Assembly: GCF_024171815.1 (NCBI RefSeq)
Contig: NZ_JAMTCJ010000003.1
Span: 620,001 to 684,000 of the forward strand
Direction of reading: 5' to 3'
DNA length: 64,000 bases
DNA from: Williamsia maris
Lineage (GTDB): Bacteria; Actinomycetota; Actinomycetes; Mycobacteriales; Mycobacteriaceae
In this document: positions 39,918 through 48,749 of the stretch, one piece after another
How the letters are laid out: each line of letters opens with the position of its first letter
Numbering within the stretch: the first letter of the stretch is position 1
Notes under the pieces: generated by a model
What the model saw: the letters and a program-made list of their open reading frames with translations, nothing else
The model's database searches: none
What the model was told of the DNA's origin: nothing
Position numbers and translations under genes: made by a program

Positions 39918-42900
39918 TCATCGCTGCTCCGACGCCGCGGCGCCGAGTAGTCGCGCGAGCTCATCGCGGCTGGGCAGGTCGTCGGGCTCGACGGTGACGC
40001 CGGACCGGACGTAGTGGAACGCCGCCCTTACCGACTCGACCGGGACACCGCTCAACTCGGCCCACGCGATGCGGTAGGCGGCCAACTGGATCTGCACCGA
40101 ATGTCGTTGCGCCGCATCGGGCTGCGCGCCGGTCTTCCAGTCCACGACCACCGCTCCGCCGCCCGGCTCCGCGAACACCGCGTCGATGCGTCCACGAACG
40201 ACGGTGTCGCCGATGACGGTCTCGAACGGAACCTCGACCTCCACCGGGCTCCGCGCCGCCCACGACGACCGCAGGAACGCGTCGCGGAGTTCGGCGAGGT
40301 CGGTGTCGGAACCGGCGGTCGCGTCGGCGGCACCGGGCAACTCGTCCATGTCGAGCAGACGGGTGGCGCCGTAGCGCCGTTCCACCCAGGCGTGGAACGC
40401 GGTTCCCCGACGGGCGAGACGGTTGGGCTTGAACGGGATGGGGCGTCGGAGTCGGCGGGCGAACGCCGCCTCGTCGCGGTCCAGCTCGACGAGGTCGCTG
40501 ACCGAGAGGTGCTGCGGCAGAGCGACCTCGAGGTCGATCGAGTTCATACCCGCCCGCTCGGCCAGCAACGCGTCGACCTCACGACGCCACTCGTCGACCT
40601 CCGGGTCCATGGGCTCGCCTGCGACCTCGACCCCGGACCCCAGGGCATCGGCGTCGAACAGGGCCGGCTGTCCGCGACGTCGCAGCGCCTCGAGCACCCG
40701 GTCGGCACCCGCGCGCACCTGTGATCGGCGGTCACCGAGCGGATCACGGGGCCACGGCGCGGCCACCGCGTGCGCGGCCAGCGGGTTCTCCGCCGACTCC
40801 TCCGGCGTCGGATCCCACCGGTCGATCCGCAGACCGGCCATCGACTCGCCCGCCTCGACGAGCTCGGTGACGATGTCGTGGATCTCCTGCAGGAAGATCG
40901 ACGGTCCCTTGGGGTTCGGGCTGCTCTGGGTCCAGTGGTGACCCGAGATCAACAGTCTCCGTTTCGTTCTGGTGAGCGCGACGTAGAGCAGTCGGCGGTC
41001 CTCCTCCAGCCGACGGTCGCGCAGCGCCTGTTTGTGCTCGTCGATGAGGGTCTCGAGTTCCTTGCGATCGGTCACGCCCTCGGTGTCGAATCGGGGGAAA
41101 CCCACACCGGTGGCGTCGGCGAGGTCACCGCGCAGATGCGCGGGCAACTCACGGGCGCTGCCGAGCCAGGTCCCGTCCGAGCGGCCGCCCGGGAAGATGT
41201 TGGTGCACAGGTGCGGCAGCACGATGACGTCCCACTCGAGGCCTTTCGCGGCGTGCACGGTGAGGATCTGCACGCGCTCCTCGGCGATCTCGACCGCGCC
41301 GGGCTCGAGGCCCTTCTCGATCAGGGTCGCCGACTCCAGGAACGCCAACAGGCCGGGCAGCGTCGCCGCCGACCGCTCGGCGTAGCCCGACACGTGCTCG
41401 GCGAACGCGTCGAGATGCTCACGGCCGGTGATGTTCCCGCGCATCCGGCGCGCGCGGATCTGGGTCTCGATGCCCACTCCGAGGGTGGCCTCGACATCGG
41501 CGACGAGTTCCGGCAGCGGTTGCCCCATCCGACGTCGCAGACCGTCGAGCATGGCGCCGAACTCGCTCACCCGGCGGAATCCCTCCGGGCTGTAATGCGC
41601 CTTGTCACCGGGGTCGGCGATGGCGTCACCGAGACCGGCCTGGTCGACGGCGTCGGTGGGCAGCGCCGCGTCGAGCGCGTCGTCGAGCGCTTCGGCCGAG
41701 GTCACCGAGCCGGTCACCGCGGCGAACTCGACGGCAGCGAGCTCACGCGCCCGGCGCCACAGGGCGGCGAGGTCGGCGGCCCCGAGCCGCCATCGGGCCC
41801 CGGTGAGCAGCCGCATCGCCGCACTGCCCGCCATCGGGTCGGCCATCAGCCGCAGCATGGCGACGACGTCCTGGATCTCCGGGACGTGCAGCAGGCCACC
41901 GATGCCGACCACCTCGACCGGGATGCCACGGCTCTCGAGTTCGGCGGCCAGCGGCGCCGAGTCCTCGTTGCGTCGGACGAGGACCGCGGTCGTCGGCGCG
42001 GGTTCACCGGCAGCCTCGGCGGCGGCGTACTCGGCCGACACCCGGTCGGCCACCCAGCTCCGTTCGTCGAGGACGGTGTCGAACAACGCGACCTCCACGT
42101 CGCCGTCCGGAGCACCGTCACGGGCCCGCAGGATGGACACGGGGATACCGGAGGCACGCAGCTGCTCGGAGATCTGGTTGGCCAGGACCAACGCCGTGCC
42201 GGGGTTGCGCCAACTCGTCAGCAGTTCCATCCGGCGCGCCGGAGTGCCGTCGGTGGACGGGAAGTCGTGGGCGAAGCGGGGCAGATTCGCCGCCGACGCC
42301 CCGCGCCACCCGTAGATCGACTGGATCGGGTCGCCGACCGCGGTCACCGCGATGGAGGTGTTCGTCGCGGTCGGGTCGAGACCCGCGCCGAACAGCGTCG
42401 ACAGCAGGATGCGTTGGGAGAAACCGGTGTCCTGGTACTCGTCGAGCAGCACGGCTCGGATGGTCTGTCGTTCGGCGGCAGCCACCTCGGGGTGATCGCG
42501 CACCAACCGCGCGGCCAACGACATCTGGCTGCCGAAGTCGAGCACGTTCTGCTCACGCATGATCTGCGCGAGCCGGGCGACCAAGGGCACCAACCGGTGT
42601 CGTTCGGTGATCACGTCCTGCACCGACCGCATCGCCTGCGACGGATCGGCGCGCTGACGCTTGCCCGGCGGCAGGGTGTCGACGAGCCGATGCAGGTCGA
42701 GCCCGGCCTCGGCGATGTCGGTGAGGTCGACGAGGTGTTCGGCCGCATCGGAGTACAGCTTGAGCACCGCCTCGGTCACCCCCGCCGGCGTCTTGGCGGT
42801 CTCCAGGTCATCGGTCCAGCCGGTGACGACGCCGAAGGCCAACTGCCACAACTCCGTCTCCGACAACAGCGTCGAGGCGGGCTCCACCGGGAGCAGCAGT

Positions 42901-43322
42901 CCGTAGTCGGCGATGAGCCGCCCGGCGTAGGCGTGATAGGTGCTGACCTCGGGATCGGCGCTGCGCAGCAGGGTGCGCATGGAGCCGTCCGGATCCCACA
43001 GCATCATCGCCGACGACCCCGCGAGCATCGCCAGTCGGCGTCGGATACGCGCGGCGAGTTCGGAGGCGGCCTTGCGCGTGAACGTGAGTCCGATGATCTC
43101 GTCCGGTGACACCATCCCGTTGGCCACCAGCCACACGACGCGCGCGGCCATCGTCTCGGTCTTGCCCGCCCCCGCGCCTGCGACGACCAGCACCGGCTCC
43201 ATCGGCGCCTCGATCACCGCGACCTGCTCGTCGGTCGGGGGTGGCAACCCGAGGGCCGCCGACAACGACCGCGCCGAGACCCGTGAGCCGATCGAGCGAT
43301 CGGTGGTGATCTGGTCAGTCAT
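39918..43322 (-). CDS. adnB: AdnB subunit of the AdnAB helicase-nuclease
   Basis: 1134 aa, DNA end-resection motor-nuclease in double-strand break repair. N-terminal UvrD-like motor: Walker A GAGAGKTE (residues 49-56), LLDEYQDTGFSQRIL (motif II), AVGDPIQSIYGWRGAS, HAAKGLEWDVIVLPHL. The C-terminal RecB-like nuclease has GRIDAVFAEPGGGAVVVDWKTG (about 1070-1090) with the catalytic Asp and D-x-K, then QLAAYRIAWAEL. No iron-sulfur cysteines, as expected for AdnB. The start overlaps the end of adnA by 8 bp, so the partners are co-translated. Corresponds to Rv3201c. Confidence 0.93.
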   Translation of the reverse strand: MTDQITTDRSIGSRVSARSLSAALGLPPPTDEQVAVIEAPMEPVLVVAGAGAGKTETMAARVVWLVANGMVSPDEIIGLTFTRKAASELAARIRRRLAMLAGSSAMMLWDPDGSMRTLLRSADPEVSTYHAYAGRLIADYGLLLPVEPASTLLSETELWQLAFGVVTGWTDDLETAKTPAGVTEAVLKLYSDAAEHLVDLTDIAEAGLDLHRLVDTLPPGKRQRADPSQAMRSVQDVITERHRLVPLVARLAQIMREQNVLDFGSQMSLAARLVRDHPEVAAAERQTIRAVLLDEYQDTGFSQRILLSTLFGAGLDPTATNTSIAVTAVGDPIQSIYGWRGASAANLPRFAHDFPSTDGTPARRMELLTSWRNPGTALVLANQISEQLRASGIPVSILRARDGAPDGDVEVALFDTVLDERSWVADRVSAEYAAAEAAGEPAPTTAVLVRRNEDSAPLAAELESRGIPVEVVGIGGLLHVPEIQDVVAMLRLMADPMAGSAAMRLLTGARWRLGAADLAALWRRARELAAVEFAAVTGSVTSAEALDDALDAALPTDAVDQAGLGDAIADPGDKAHYSPEGFRRVSEFGAMLDGLRRRMGQPLPELVADVEATLGVGIETQIRARRMRGNITGREHLDAFAEHVSGYAERSAATLPGLLAFLESATLIEKGLEPGAVEIAEERVQILTVHAAKGLEWDVIVLPHLCTNIFPGGRSDGTWLGSARELPAHLRGDLADATGVGFPRFDTEGVTDRKELETLIDEHKQALRDRRLEEDRRLLYVALTRTKRRLLISGHHWTQSSPNPKGPSIFLQEIHDIVTELVEAGESMAGLRIDRWDPTPEESAENPLAAHAVAAPWPRDPLGDRRSQVRAGADRVLEALRRRGQPALFDADALGSGVEVAGEPMDPEVDEWRREVDALLAERAGMNSIDLEVALPQHLSVSDLVELDRDEAAFARRLRRPIPFKPNRLARRGTAFHAWVERRYGATRLLDMDELPGAADATAGSDTDLAELRDAFLRSSWAARSPVEVEVPFETVIGDTVVRGRIDAVFAEPGGGAVVVDWKTGAQPDAAQRHSVQIQLAAYRIAWAELSGVPVESVRAAFHYVRSGVTVEPDDLPSRDELARLLGAAASEQR

Positions 43323-46300
43323 CGGTCACCGCCTTGCCGCGCAGAGTCGCCGGGCAGGACGCCGCGAGACCGCAGTGTCCGCAACCGGGGTTGATGGTGG
43401 CCACGAACCGCGGCCCGATGCTCGCCCGCGCGGCCGACCGGACCACCTCGATCCACTCCTGCACCTGATCGGGCGTCAACGGTGACTGCGTGCGCACCGT
43501 GGCCCCGGTCTTCTTCGACGCGGTGTTGACGTACACCAGCTGTCCGCCGCCGGGTTCGGCCGACCCGACTTCCGGCACGCCACCGAGGTGCAGCGCGAGC
43601 TGATAGGTGGCCAGCTGCGGATGTACCTCGGCATCGGCTGCCGTGGCCGCGGTCTTGGTGGTCTTCACGTCGACGACGACCGGCCGGCCGGCGTGGTCGC
43701 GTTCGAGCCGGTCGATGCGTCCGCGCAGGCGGATCGGCACACCGGCGATGGGGTCGGGGGCAATGAGGTCAGGGGCCGGATCGGCATCGGGGTCCACCGC
43801 CTCGGGCGGGAGCAGCGCGTCGACGTCGACCTCGACCCCGATCGCGTCGAGGTCGGCGCGCGAATGGGTCAGCCAGTCCGCGAAATGGGTGAGCATCGCC
43901 TCGGTGCGGTCGAGCTCGTGCGCGGAGAACCAGTCCGCGCCGACGTCGACCTGATCCCACACACGGCGCAGGGCGCCGGTCACGTCGGCGGGGTCGATCT
44001 CGCCGGCCACGGCCTGCACGAGGGTGTGCACCAGCGTGCCCGCGACCGCGGGGACCTTGTCACCGTCGCGGCCGCCGTTGCGTTCGAGCATCCACCGCAG
44101 CGAACACCGTTGCAGCGCTTCGATGTTCGACGGGGACAACGTCACCGGGCCGCGTTCGGGAGTCCACAGCGACACCTCGCTGCTGGTCTCGGGCAGTCCG
44201 TACCAGTCGTGCGGATGCGCGCCCGGGACACCGGCGTCGGCGAGGCGGGCGAGCAGCTCGGCGGCCTCGGGGTGCGGGTCGGGGCTGCAGACCTGCGCGC
44301 GCAGCGTTGCCACCAGCGACGGCAACGACAGGATCCGTTGTACCGCAGGGGCCACCGGCAACAGTTCGTCGGCGGACACCGGCACCGCATCGGTCGCGTC
44401 GGGGTCGGCGCCGAGCGCCGCGGCCAGTTCGACGACGAACCGCGACGGCGCGGAATCGCCGCTACCGTCGTCGACCGCGGACACCAGCAGCTGTCGGCGC
44501 GCGCGGGAGCAGGCGACCAGGAACAGCCGTCGTTCTTCGGCCAGTGCAACCGCCGAGCGGGAGACCGTGTCGATGCCCTCGGTGGCGACGCCGTCGAGCA
44601 GGTCGACCAGTTGTGGTGTGGCGAGGATGCTCCCGCGGCTGCGCAGGCTCGGCCACAGTCCGTCGAGCACACCGGCGACGGCCACGACCTCCCACTCGCG
44701 TCCGGCCGAGGCGTGCGCCGAGACGATCGTGACCGCGTCGGAGATCGCGCTGCGCCGTGGCGCCTCCCCGGGGATCTGAAGCTTGCCGACATGCTCGACG
44801 AAGGCACCCAGCGTGGCGGCGGGGAGGTTGTCGGTGAAGCTCGCCGCGACGTCGAACAGCGCGACCACCGCGTCGAGATCCCGGTCGGACTGATCGGCTC
44901 CGGGTCCGCCGCGCAACGCGGTGGCCGACCACCGACGCGACAGCCCGGTGGCCTGCCACGCCGACCACAACACGTCCTCGACCCCGCCTCCGCGGGCGGC
45001 CACGGTGCGCGCGGAGTCGAGCACGTCGAGCACGCGCTCCACCGAGCCCCGCTCGGTCGCGGTCAGGGCGTCCAGATGCGGCTGCGCCAGTGCGCGGTCG
45101 GTCGCCGCCAGCTCGACGATGATGTCGAGCGAATCCCGCTGTGCGGCATCGCTGTCACGCATCTCGGTGTCGACGCGACGCACGCCGCGACGCAGTCGGC
45201 GCAGCGCGGTCGGATCGGCGCCGCCCACCGGACCGGTGAGCAGTTCGACGATCTCGTCGGCGTCGAGGGGGTGTTCGACGGCGCGCAGGACGGTCATCAG
45301 CGCGGCGACCGCGCGTTGCCGGTGCAGCGGCATCTCGGTCGCCGGCGTCACCACCGGCACCCCGGCCGAGCGCAGGGCGCGCCGCAGCGGCGCGATGGCC
45401 CGCGGGACCGACCGGACGACGACGGCCATGTCCGACCACGCGACACCGTCGAACAGGTGCGCCCGCCGCAGCGCGTCGGCGACCGCGGTCGCCTCCTTGG
45501 CCGCCGACGAGTACGAGGTCACGGTGACCGCCGCGCGTCCGCCGGTCTCGGTGTCGGCGCGCACGCCCCGCGTCGGCGGGTGGACGCGCGCACCCGGTAG
45601 GCGCGCGGCGATTCCGACACCCACCGCGGCCACCCCGTGGGCGCTGCGGTGGTTGAGTTCGAGTATCACGTCGTGGTCGCCGCCCGCGGGGACGAGGGTG
45701 TCGAGGAAACGTGAACTGGCGCCGCGGAATCCGTAGATCGACTGGTCGCCGTCGCCGGCGATCACGGTCACCTCGGTGCCGGTACCGACGAGGCGGACCA
45801 GGGCCGCGGCGTGCGGGTCGAGGTGGTGGGCGTCGTCGACGAGGAGGTGGCGGATCCGGGCGCGCTCACGGTCGAGGAGGACCGTGTCGCCGGAGAGTGC
45901 GGTGAGCGCGGAGCCGATCAGTTCGGCGGCGTCGACGGCCGGGGCGGACGCCTGCGGAGCCTCGACCCCGACAGCGCCGCGCAGCAGCATGCTCTGTTCG
46001 TACTGGCGGTACGCGATCCCCGCGGCCACCCATTCCTCCCGACGGTGTTCGCGTCCGAGGGCGATGAGCCCCTCGGGCCCGATACCGCGTTCGGCGGCGC
46101 GCATCATCAGGTCGCGCAGCGCCTGGGCGAAGCCGTCGGTGCCCAGCGCCGGTCGGAGCCGCTCGGGCCAATGGCGTGCGCCGTCGTCGATGTCGCCGGC
46201 GAGCAGCTCGCGCAGCACCGCGTCCTGTTCGGAACCGGTGATCAGGCGCGGCGGCGGGTTCCCGTGTGCGGCCGCCTGGAGCCGGAGCACCGCGAACGCA

Positions 46301-46704
46301 TACGAGTGGATGGTGCGGACCAGGGGTTCGCGCGTGGATCGGCGCAGATCGCGCCGCTGCGCGGACGCGTCGAGCACGCGGGCACTGATCTGCTCACGCA
46401 ACCGGGCCGCGGCGCGTCGGTTCGCGGCCAGTACGAGCACCGACTCCGGGTCGGTGTCGGGATCGGTGAGGCGGGCGACCGCGATGTCGGCGAGCAACGC
46501 GGTCTTGCCGGTGCCCGGACCGCCGGTGACCCGGAACGGATGCCAGCCCGACCGTTCGTCCGCCTCGACCGGCGCGGTCCCCGCGATCAGTGCGGCCGCG
46601 TCGGGGTTCCACTCGTGGTCGGTCGGGGCCGTACGAGGAGGCGACACCAACGTGGCCCGGACCTCGACACGACGCGGCGACGATCCGCGTGACGGCTGCG
46701 TCAT
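43315..46704 (-). CDS. adnA: AdnA subunit of the AdnAB helicase-nuclease
   Basis: 1129 aa, first gene of the pair. UvrD-like motor with Walker A GGPGTGKT (61-68), LLVDDAHHLDPHAAALV as a degenerate motif II, GDGDQSIYGFRGASS and ASAGREWEVVAVAGV (motif V variant). The nuclease module has RGRIDRLERDHAGRPVVVDVKTTK (about 1030) and HPQLATYQLAL. Cysteines QRCSLRWMLER (about 870) and CGHCGLAASC (1108, 1111, 1117) are the four ligands of a 4Fe-4S cluster pinning the nuclease domain. ATG 46704 has a GGGG stretch upstream. Corresponds to Rv3202c. Confidence 0.93.
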   Translation of the reverse strand: MTQPSRGSSPRRVEVRATLVSPPRTAPTDHEWNPDAAALIAGTAPVEADERSGWHPFRVTGGPGTGKTALLADIAVARLTDPDTDPESVLVLAANRRAAARLREQISARVLDASAQRRDLRRSTREPLVRTIHSYAFAVLRLQAAAHGNPPPRLITGSEQDAVLRELLAGDIDDGARHWPERLRPALGTDGFAQALRDLMMRAAERGIGPEGLIALGREHRREEWVAAGIAYRQYEQSMLLRGAVGVEAPQASAPAVDAAELIGSALTALSGDTVLLDRERARIRHLLVDDAHHLDPHAAALVRLVGTGTEVTVIAGDGDQSIYGFRGASSRFLDTLVPAGGDHDVILELNHRSAHGVAAVGVGIAARLPGARVHPPTRGVRADTETGGRAAVTVTSYSSAAKEATAVADALRRAHLFDGVAWSDMAVVVRSVPRAIAPLRRALRSAGVPVVTPATEMPLHRQRAVAALMTVLRAVEHPLDADEIVELLTGPVGGADPTALRRLRRGVRRVDTEMRDSDAAQRDSLDIIVELAATDRALAQPHLDALTATERGSVERVLDVLDSARTVAARGGGVEDVLWSAWQATGLSRRWSATALRGGPGADQSDRDLDAVVALFDVAASFTDNLPAATLGAFVEHVGKLQIPGEAPRRSAISDAVTIVSAHASAGREWEVVAVAGVLDGLWPSLRSRGSILATPQLVDLLDGVATEGIDTVSRSAVALAEERRLFLVACSRARRQLLVSAVDDGSGDSAPSRFVVELAAALGADPDATDAVPVSADELLPVAPAVQRILSLPSLVATLRAQVCSPDPHPEAAELLARLADAGVPGAHPHDWYGLPETSSEVSLWTPERGPVTLSPSNIEALQRCSLRWMLERNGGRDGDKVPAVAGTLVHTLVQAVAGEIDPADVTGALRRVWDQVDVGADWFSAHELDRTEAMLTHFADWLTHSRADLDAIGVEVDVDALLPPEAVDPDADPAPDLIAPDPIAGVPIRLRGRIDRLERDHAGRPVVVDVKTTKTAATAADAEVHPQLATYQLALHLGGVPEVGSAEPGGGQLVYVNTASKKTGATVRTQSPLTPDQVQEWIEVVRSAARASIGPRFVATINPGCGHCGLAASCPATLRGKAVTDD

Positions 46705-46825
46705 GTGGTCCCCCCCCTTGTCGTCGACACGGCGCCCCGGTCGTCTTCCCGTCGCCCGTGCACACCGATCAGATCACGACGGTGCGACAGCCCCGGGTCG
46801 TCGTGGATCCGGCATGATCTCCACC

Positions 46826-47620
46826 ATGACAGCTCTGACGGTGCCGGTGTTCGGGCCGGCCGACGGGACCACGGTACTGGCCCTGCACGGCCTGACCGGG
46901 CACGGCAAGCGGTGGACGAACCTGGCGAACGACCACCTGCCGGAACTGCGGATCGTCGCCCCCGATCTGCTCGGTCACGGTCATTCGTCGTGGGATGCGC
47001 CGTGGACGATCGAGGCGCAGGTGGCGGCGATCATCGAGGTCCTCGACACCCATGTCGACGGCCCCGTGGTGGTCGTCGGGCACTCCTTCGGTGGCGCGCT
47101 GGCGATCCATCTCTCCCGCGCCGAGCCGTCCCGGGTGTCCGGACTGGTCCTGCTGGACCCGGCCATCGGGCTCGACGGCGCCTTCCTGTCGGAGGTGGCC
47201 GCGGCCAACCTCGACAGCTGGTATCTCCGCGACCGGCAGGACGCCCGGGATCGCAAACGGGCCGAGGCGTGGTGGGAGGTGCCCGACGCGCTCCTCGAGG
47301 CCGAGATCGCCGAACACCTGCTCGTGGCCGCCGACGGTCGGATGTCGTGGCGGGTGCATCCGTCCGCGGTGGCGACGACCTGGAGTGAACTCGCCCGTCC
47401 CCACGTGATGCCCGCGCCCGGCATCGACGTCCGGTTGGTGGTGGCCGACAAGGTCCAACCGCCCTACGCGCCCGCCCCGTTCATCGACGAGCTGACCGCG
47501 CAGCAGGGCGAGCGGTTCATCCTGCACCACGAGGACTGCGACCACATGGTGCCGCTGTCGCGCCCGGAACTGACCGCGCGGCTCGTCCGGGACGCCGTGG
47601 CTTCGGTCGCCGCAGGATGA
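46826..47620 (+). CDS. Alpha/beta-fold hydrolase, LipV-like
   Basis: 264 aa. LHGLTGHGKRW (oxyanion region, about residue 20), PDLLGHGHSSWDAPWTIEAQVAAI, nucleophile elbow GHSFGGALA (about 88-96), LDPAIGLDG, and the catalytic His in DCDHMVPLSRPE. The same stations in the same order occur in M. tuberculosis LipV (Rv3203), and the gene keeps the same place next to adnA. ATG 46826 fits that protein's length; ATG 46814, four codons upstream, is possible. Four bases separate it from the ATL gene, so both are co-transcribed. Substrate probably a small ester or lipid; not shown. Confidence 0.88.
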   Translation: MTALTVPVFGPADGTTVLALHGLTGHGKRWTNLANDHLPELRIVAPDLLGHGHSSWDAPWTIEAQVAAIIEVLDTHVDGPVVVVGHSFGGALAIHLSRAEPSRVSGLVLLDPAIGLDGAFLSEVAAANLDSWYLRDRQDARDRKRAEAWWEVPDALLEAEIAEHLLVAADGRMSWRVHPSAVATTWSELARPHVMPAPGIDVRLVVADKVQPPYAPAPFIDELTAQQGERFILHHEDCDHMVPLSRPELTARLVRDAVASVAAG

Positions 47621-47623
47621 GTC

Positions 47624-47920
47624 GTGGCGCCCATCACCGATGACCAGGTCGAGCGGGTGCGCGCCCTGGTGGCGCAGATCCCGTCCGGACGTGTGTCGAC
47701 GTACGGCGACCTCGCCGACGCGGCGGGTCTGTCCAGTCCACGCATCGTCGGCTGGATCATGCGCACCGATTCGGTCGACCTGCCGTGGCACCGGGTGATC
47801 GGCGTATCCGGACGCCCCGCACCGCATCTGCGCACCACTCAGCTCGAGGCGCTGCGCGCCGAGGGGGTAGTCATCACCGATGGCAAGGTGCAGATGTCGA
47901 CGGCGCGTCACCGCTTCTGA
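47624..47920 (+). CDS. Alkyltransferase-like (ATL) DNA-damage recognition protein
   Basis: 98 aa, the DNA-binding domain of the MGMT family. RVSTYGDLADAAGLSSPRIVGWIMR (about residues 23-47) forms the helix-turn-helix and PWHRVIGVSGR (about 53-63) replaces the PCHRV of O6-alkylguanine transferases. The catalytic Cys is Trp, so it cannot repair alkyl groups but should bind O6-alkylguanine and flag it for nucleotide excision repair, as ATL1 proteins do. GTG 47624. Corresponds to Rv3204. Placement beside adnAB fits a repair cluster. Confidence 0.9.
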   Translation: MAPITDDQVERVRALVAQIPSGRVSTYGDLADAAGLSSPRIVGWIMRTDSVDLPWHRVIGVSGRPAPHLRTTQLEALRAEGVVITDGKVQMSTARHRF

Positions 47921-47934
47921 TCGCTGAACACAAG

Positions 47935-48022
47935 GTTTTCGGCACGTTCGGCACGCGTTTTCGGCACGATCGGCGCGCGTTTTCGGCACGGTCGGCGCGC
48001 GTTTTCGGCACGGTCGGCGGGG
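47935..48022. repeat. Four 22 bp tandem repeats, junction ATL/CbiX
   Basis: Units start at 47935, 47957, 47979 and 48001, exactly 22 bp each, all beginning GTTTTCGGCACG and then TCGGC; the third and fourth differ only in the last bases. The block fills nearly all of the 103 bp between two convergent genes, ending 1 bp before the CbiX stop codon. Confidence 0.92.
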
Positions 48023-48023
48023 G

Positions 48024-48749
48024 CTACCGCACGGTCTGAGTGGACACCGATGTCGCGGCGGCGACGAAGCGACTCACCAGCAGATCCGCGATGGCCGGGT
48101 CGGCACCGAGTGGATCGGTGACGGCGTCCGCACCACAGGCCGACAACCGCGTGTGGAACAGTCCGGGCGCCAACAGGTATGCGGCGATGACGACCCGTCC
48201 GGTGCCGTGGGCGCGGGCGGCGGCGACCGCCTCGGGCACCGTCGGCGATGCGGTGGTGACGAATCCGACCTCGACCGGAACCCCGACGAGGTCGGCGAGT
48301 TGTCCTGCGGCGCGGCCGACGTCGGCACACGCGGAGGCGTCCGACGATCCCGCCGCGGCGAGGACGACGGCGTCACCGGGACGCCATCCGGCCTGGATCA
48401 GACGCCGGTACAGCACATGGGCGAGCGCCGGGTCCGGCCCGAGGCTCGGCGTGACCGTGACGTCGGGATGTCCGCTGTGCGCGACGTGGTCAGGAAGATC
48501 CTTGCGCACGTGGTACCCGGCGGCGAGGAAGGCGGGGACCACCACGGCCGGGCCGTCGAGTTCGGAGAGGACGTCGGACGGGTTGGGGCCGAGCACGTCG
48601 ACGAAGGCGACTCGCGTCCGACCGATGCGCTCGGAGACGAGGTCGGCGATCGCGGCGACAACCGACACCCCTGCAGCCGAACGTGTTCCGTGTGCGACCA
48701 ACACCGGTGTCATGTGCGACGGGAACGCGTCGCCGGGCCGCTCAGTCAT
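48024..48749 (-). CDS. Sirohydrochlorin ferrochelatase-like protein (CbiX/SirB type)
   Basis: 241 aa with two CbiX-type halves. Metal/active-site His in VLVAHGTRSAAG (about residue 20), GPNPSDVLSEL, VVPAFLAAGYHVRKDLPDHV (about 75-94, second His), and in the second half VVIAAYLLAPGLFHTRL (about 195). The length fits the long class II form. It would insert iron into sirohydrochlorin to make siroheme, the cofactor of NirB encoded upstream. The start overlaps the hemD-like gene by 8 bp. Cobalt rather than iron is possible. Confidence 0.87.
   Translation of the reverse strand: MTERPGDAFPSHMTPVLVAHGTRSAAGVSVVAAIADLVSERIGRTRVAFVDVLGPNPSDVLSELDGPAVVVPAFLAAGYHVRKDLPDHVAHSGHPDVTVTPSLGPDPALAHVLYRRLIQAGWRPGDAVVLAAAGSSDASACADVGRAAGQLADLVGVPVEVGFVTTASPTVPEAVAAARAHGTGRVVIAAYLLAPGLFHTRLSACGADAVTDPLGADPAIADLLVSRFVAAATSVSTQTVR

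Noticed and set aside
40770-43109. 779-codon plus-strand frame opposite adnB
   Set aside because: Shadow of adnB, which has full helicase and nuclease motifs; the plus frame is Arg/Gly/His-rich without structure.
47935-48022. Possible CRISPR array
   Set aside because: The 22 bp units are directly adjacent with no unique spacers and no cas genes are present.
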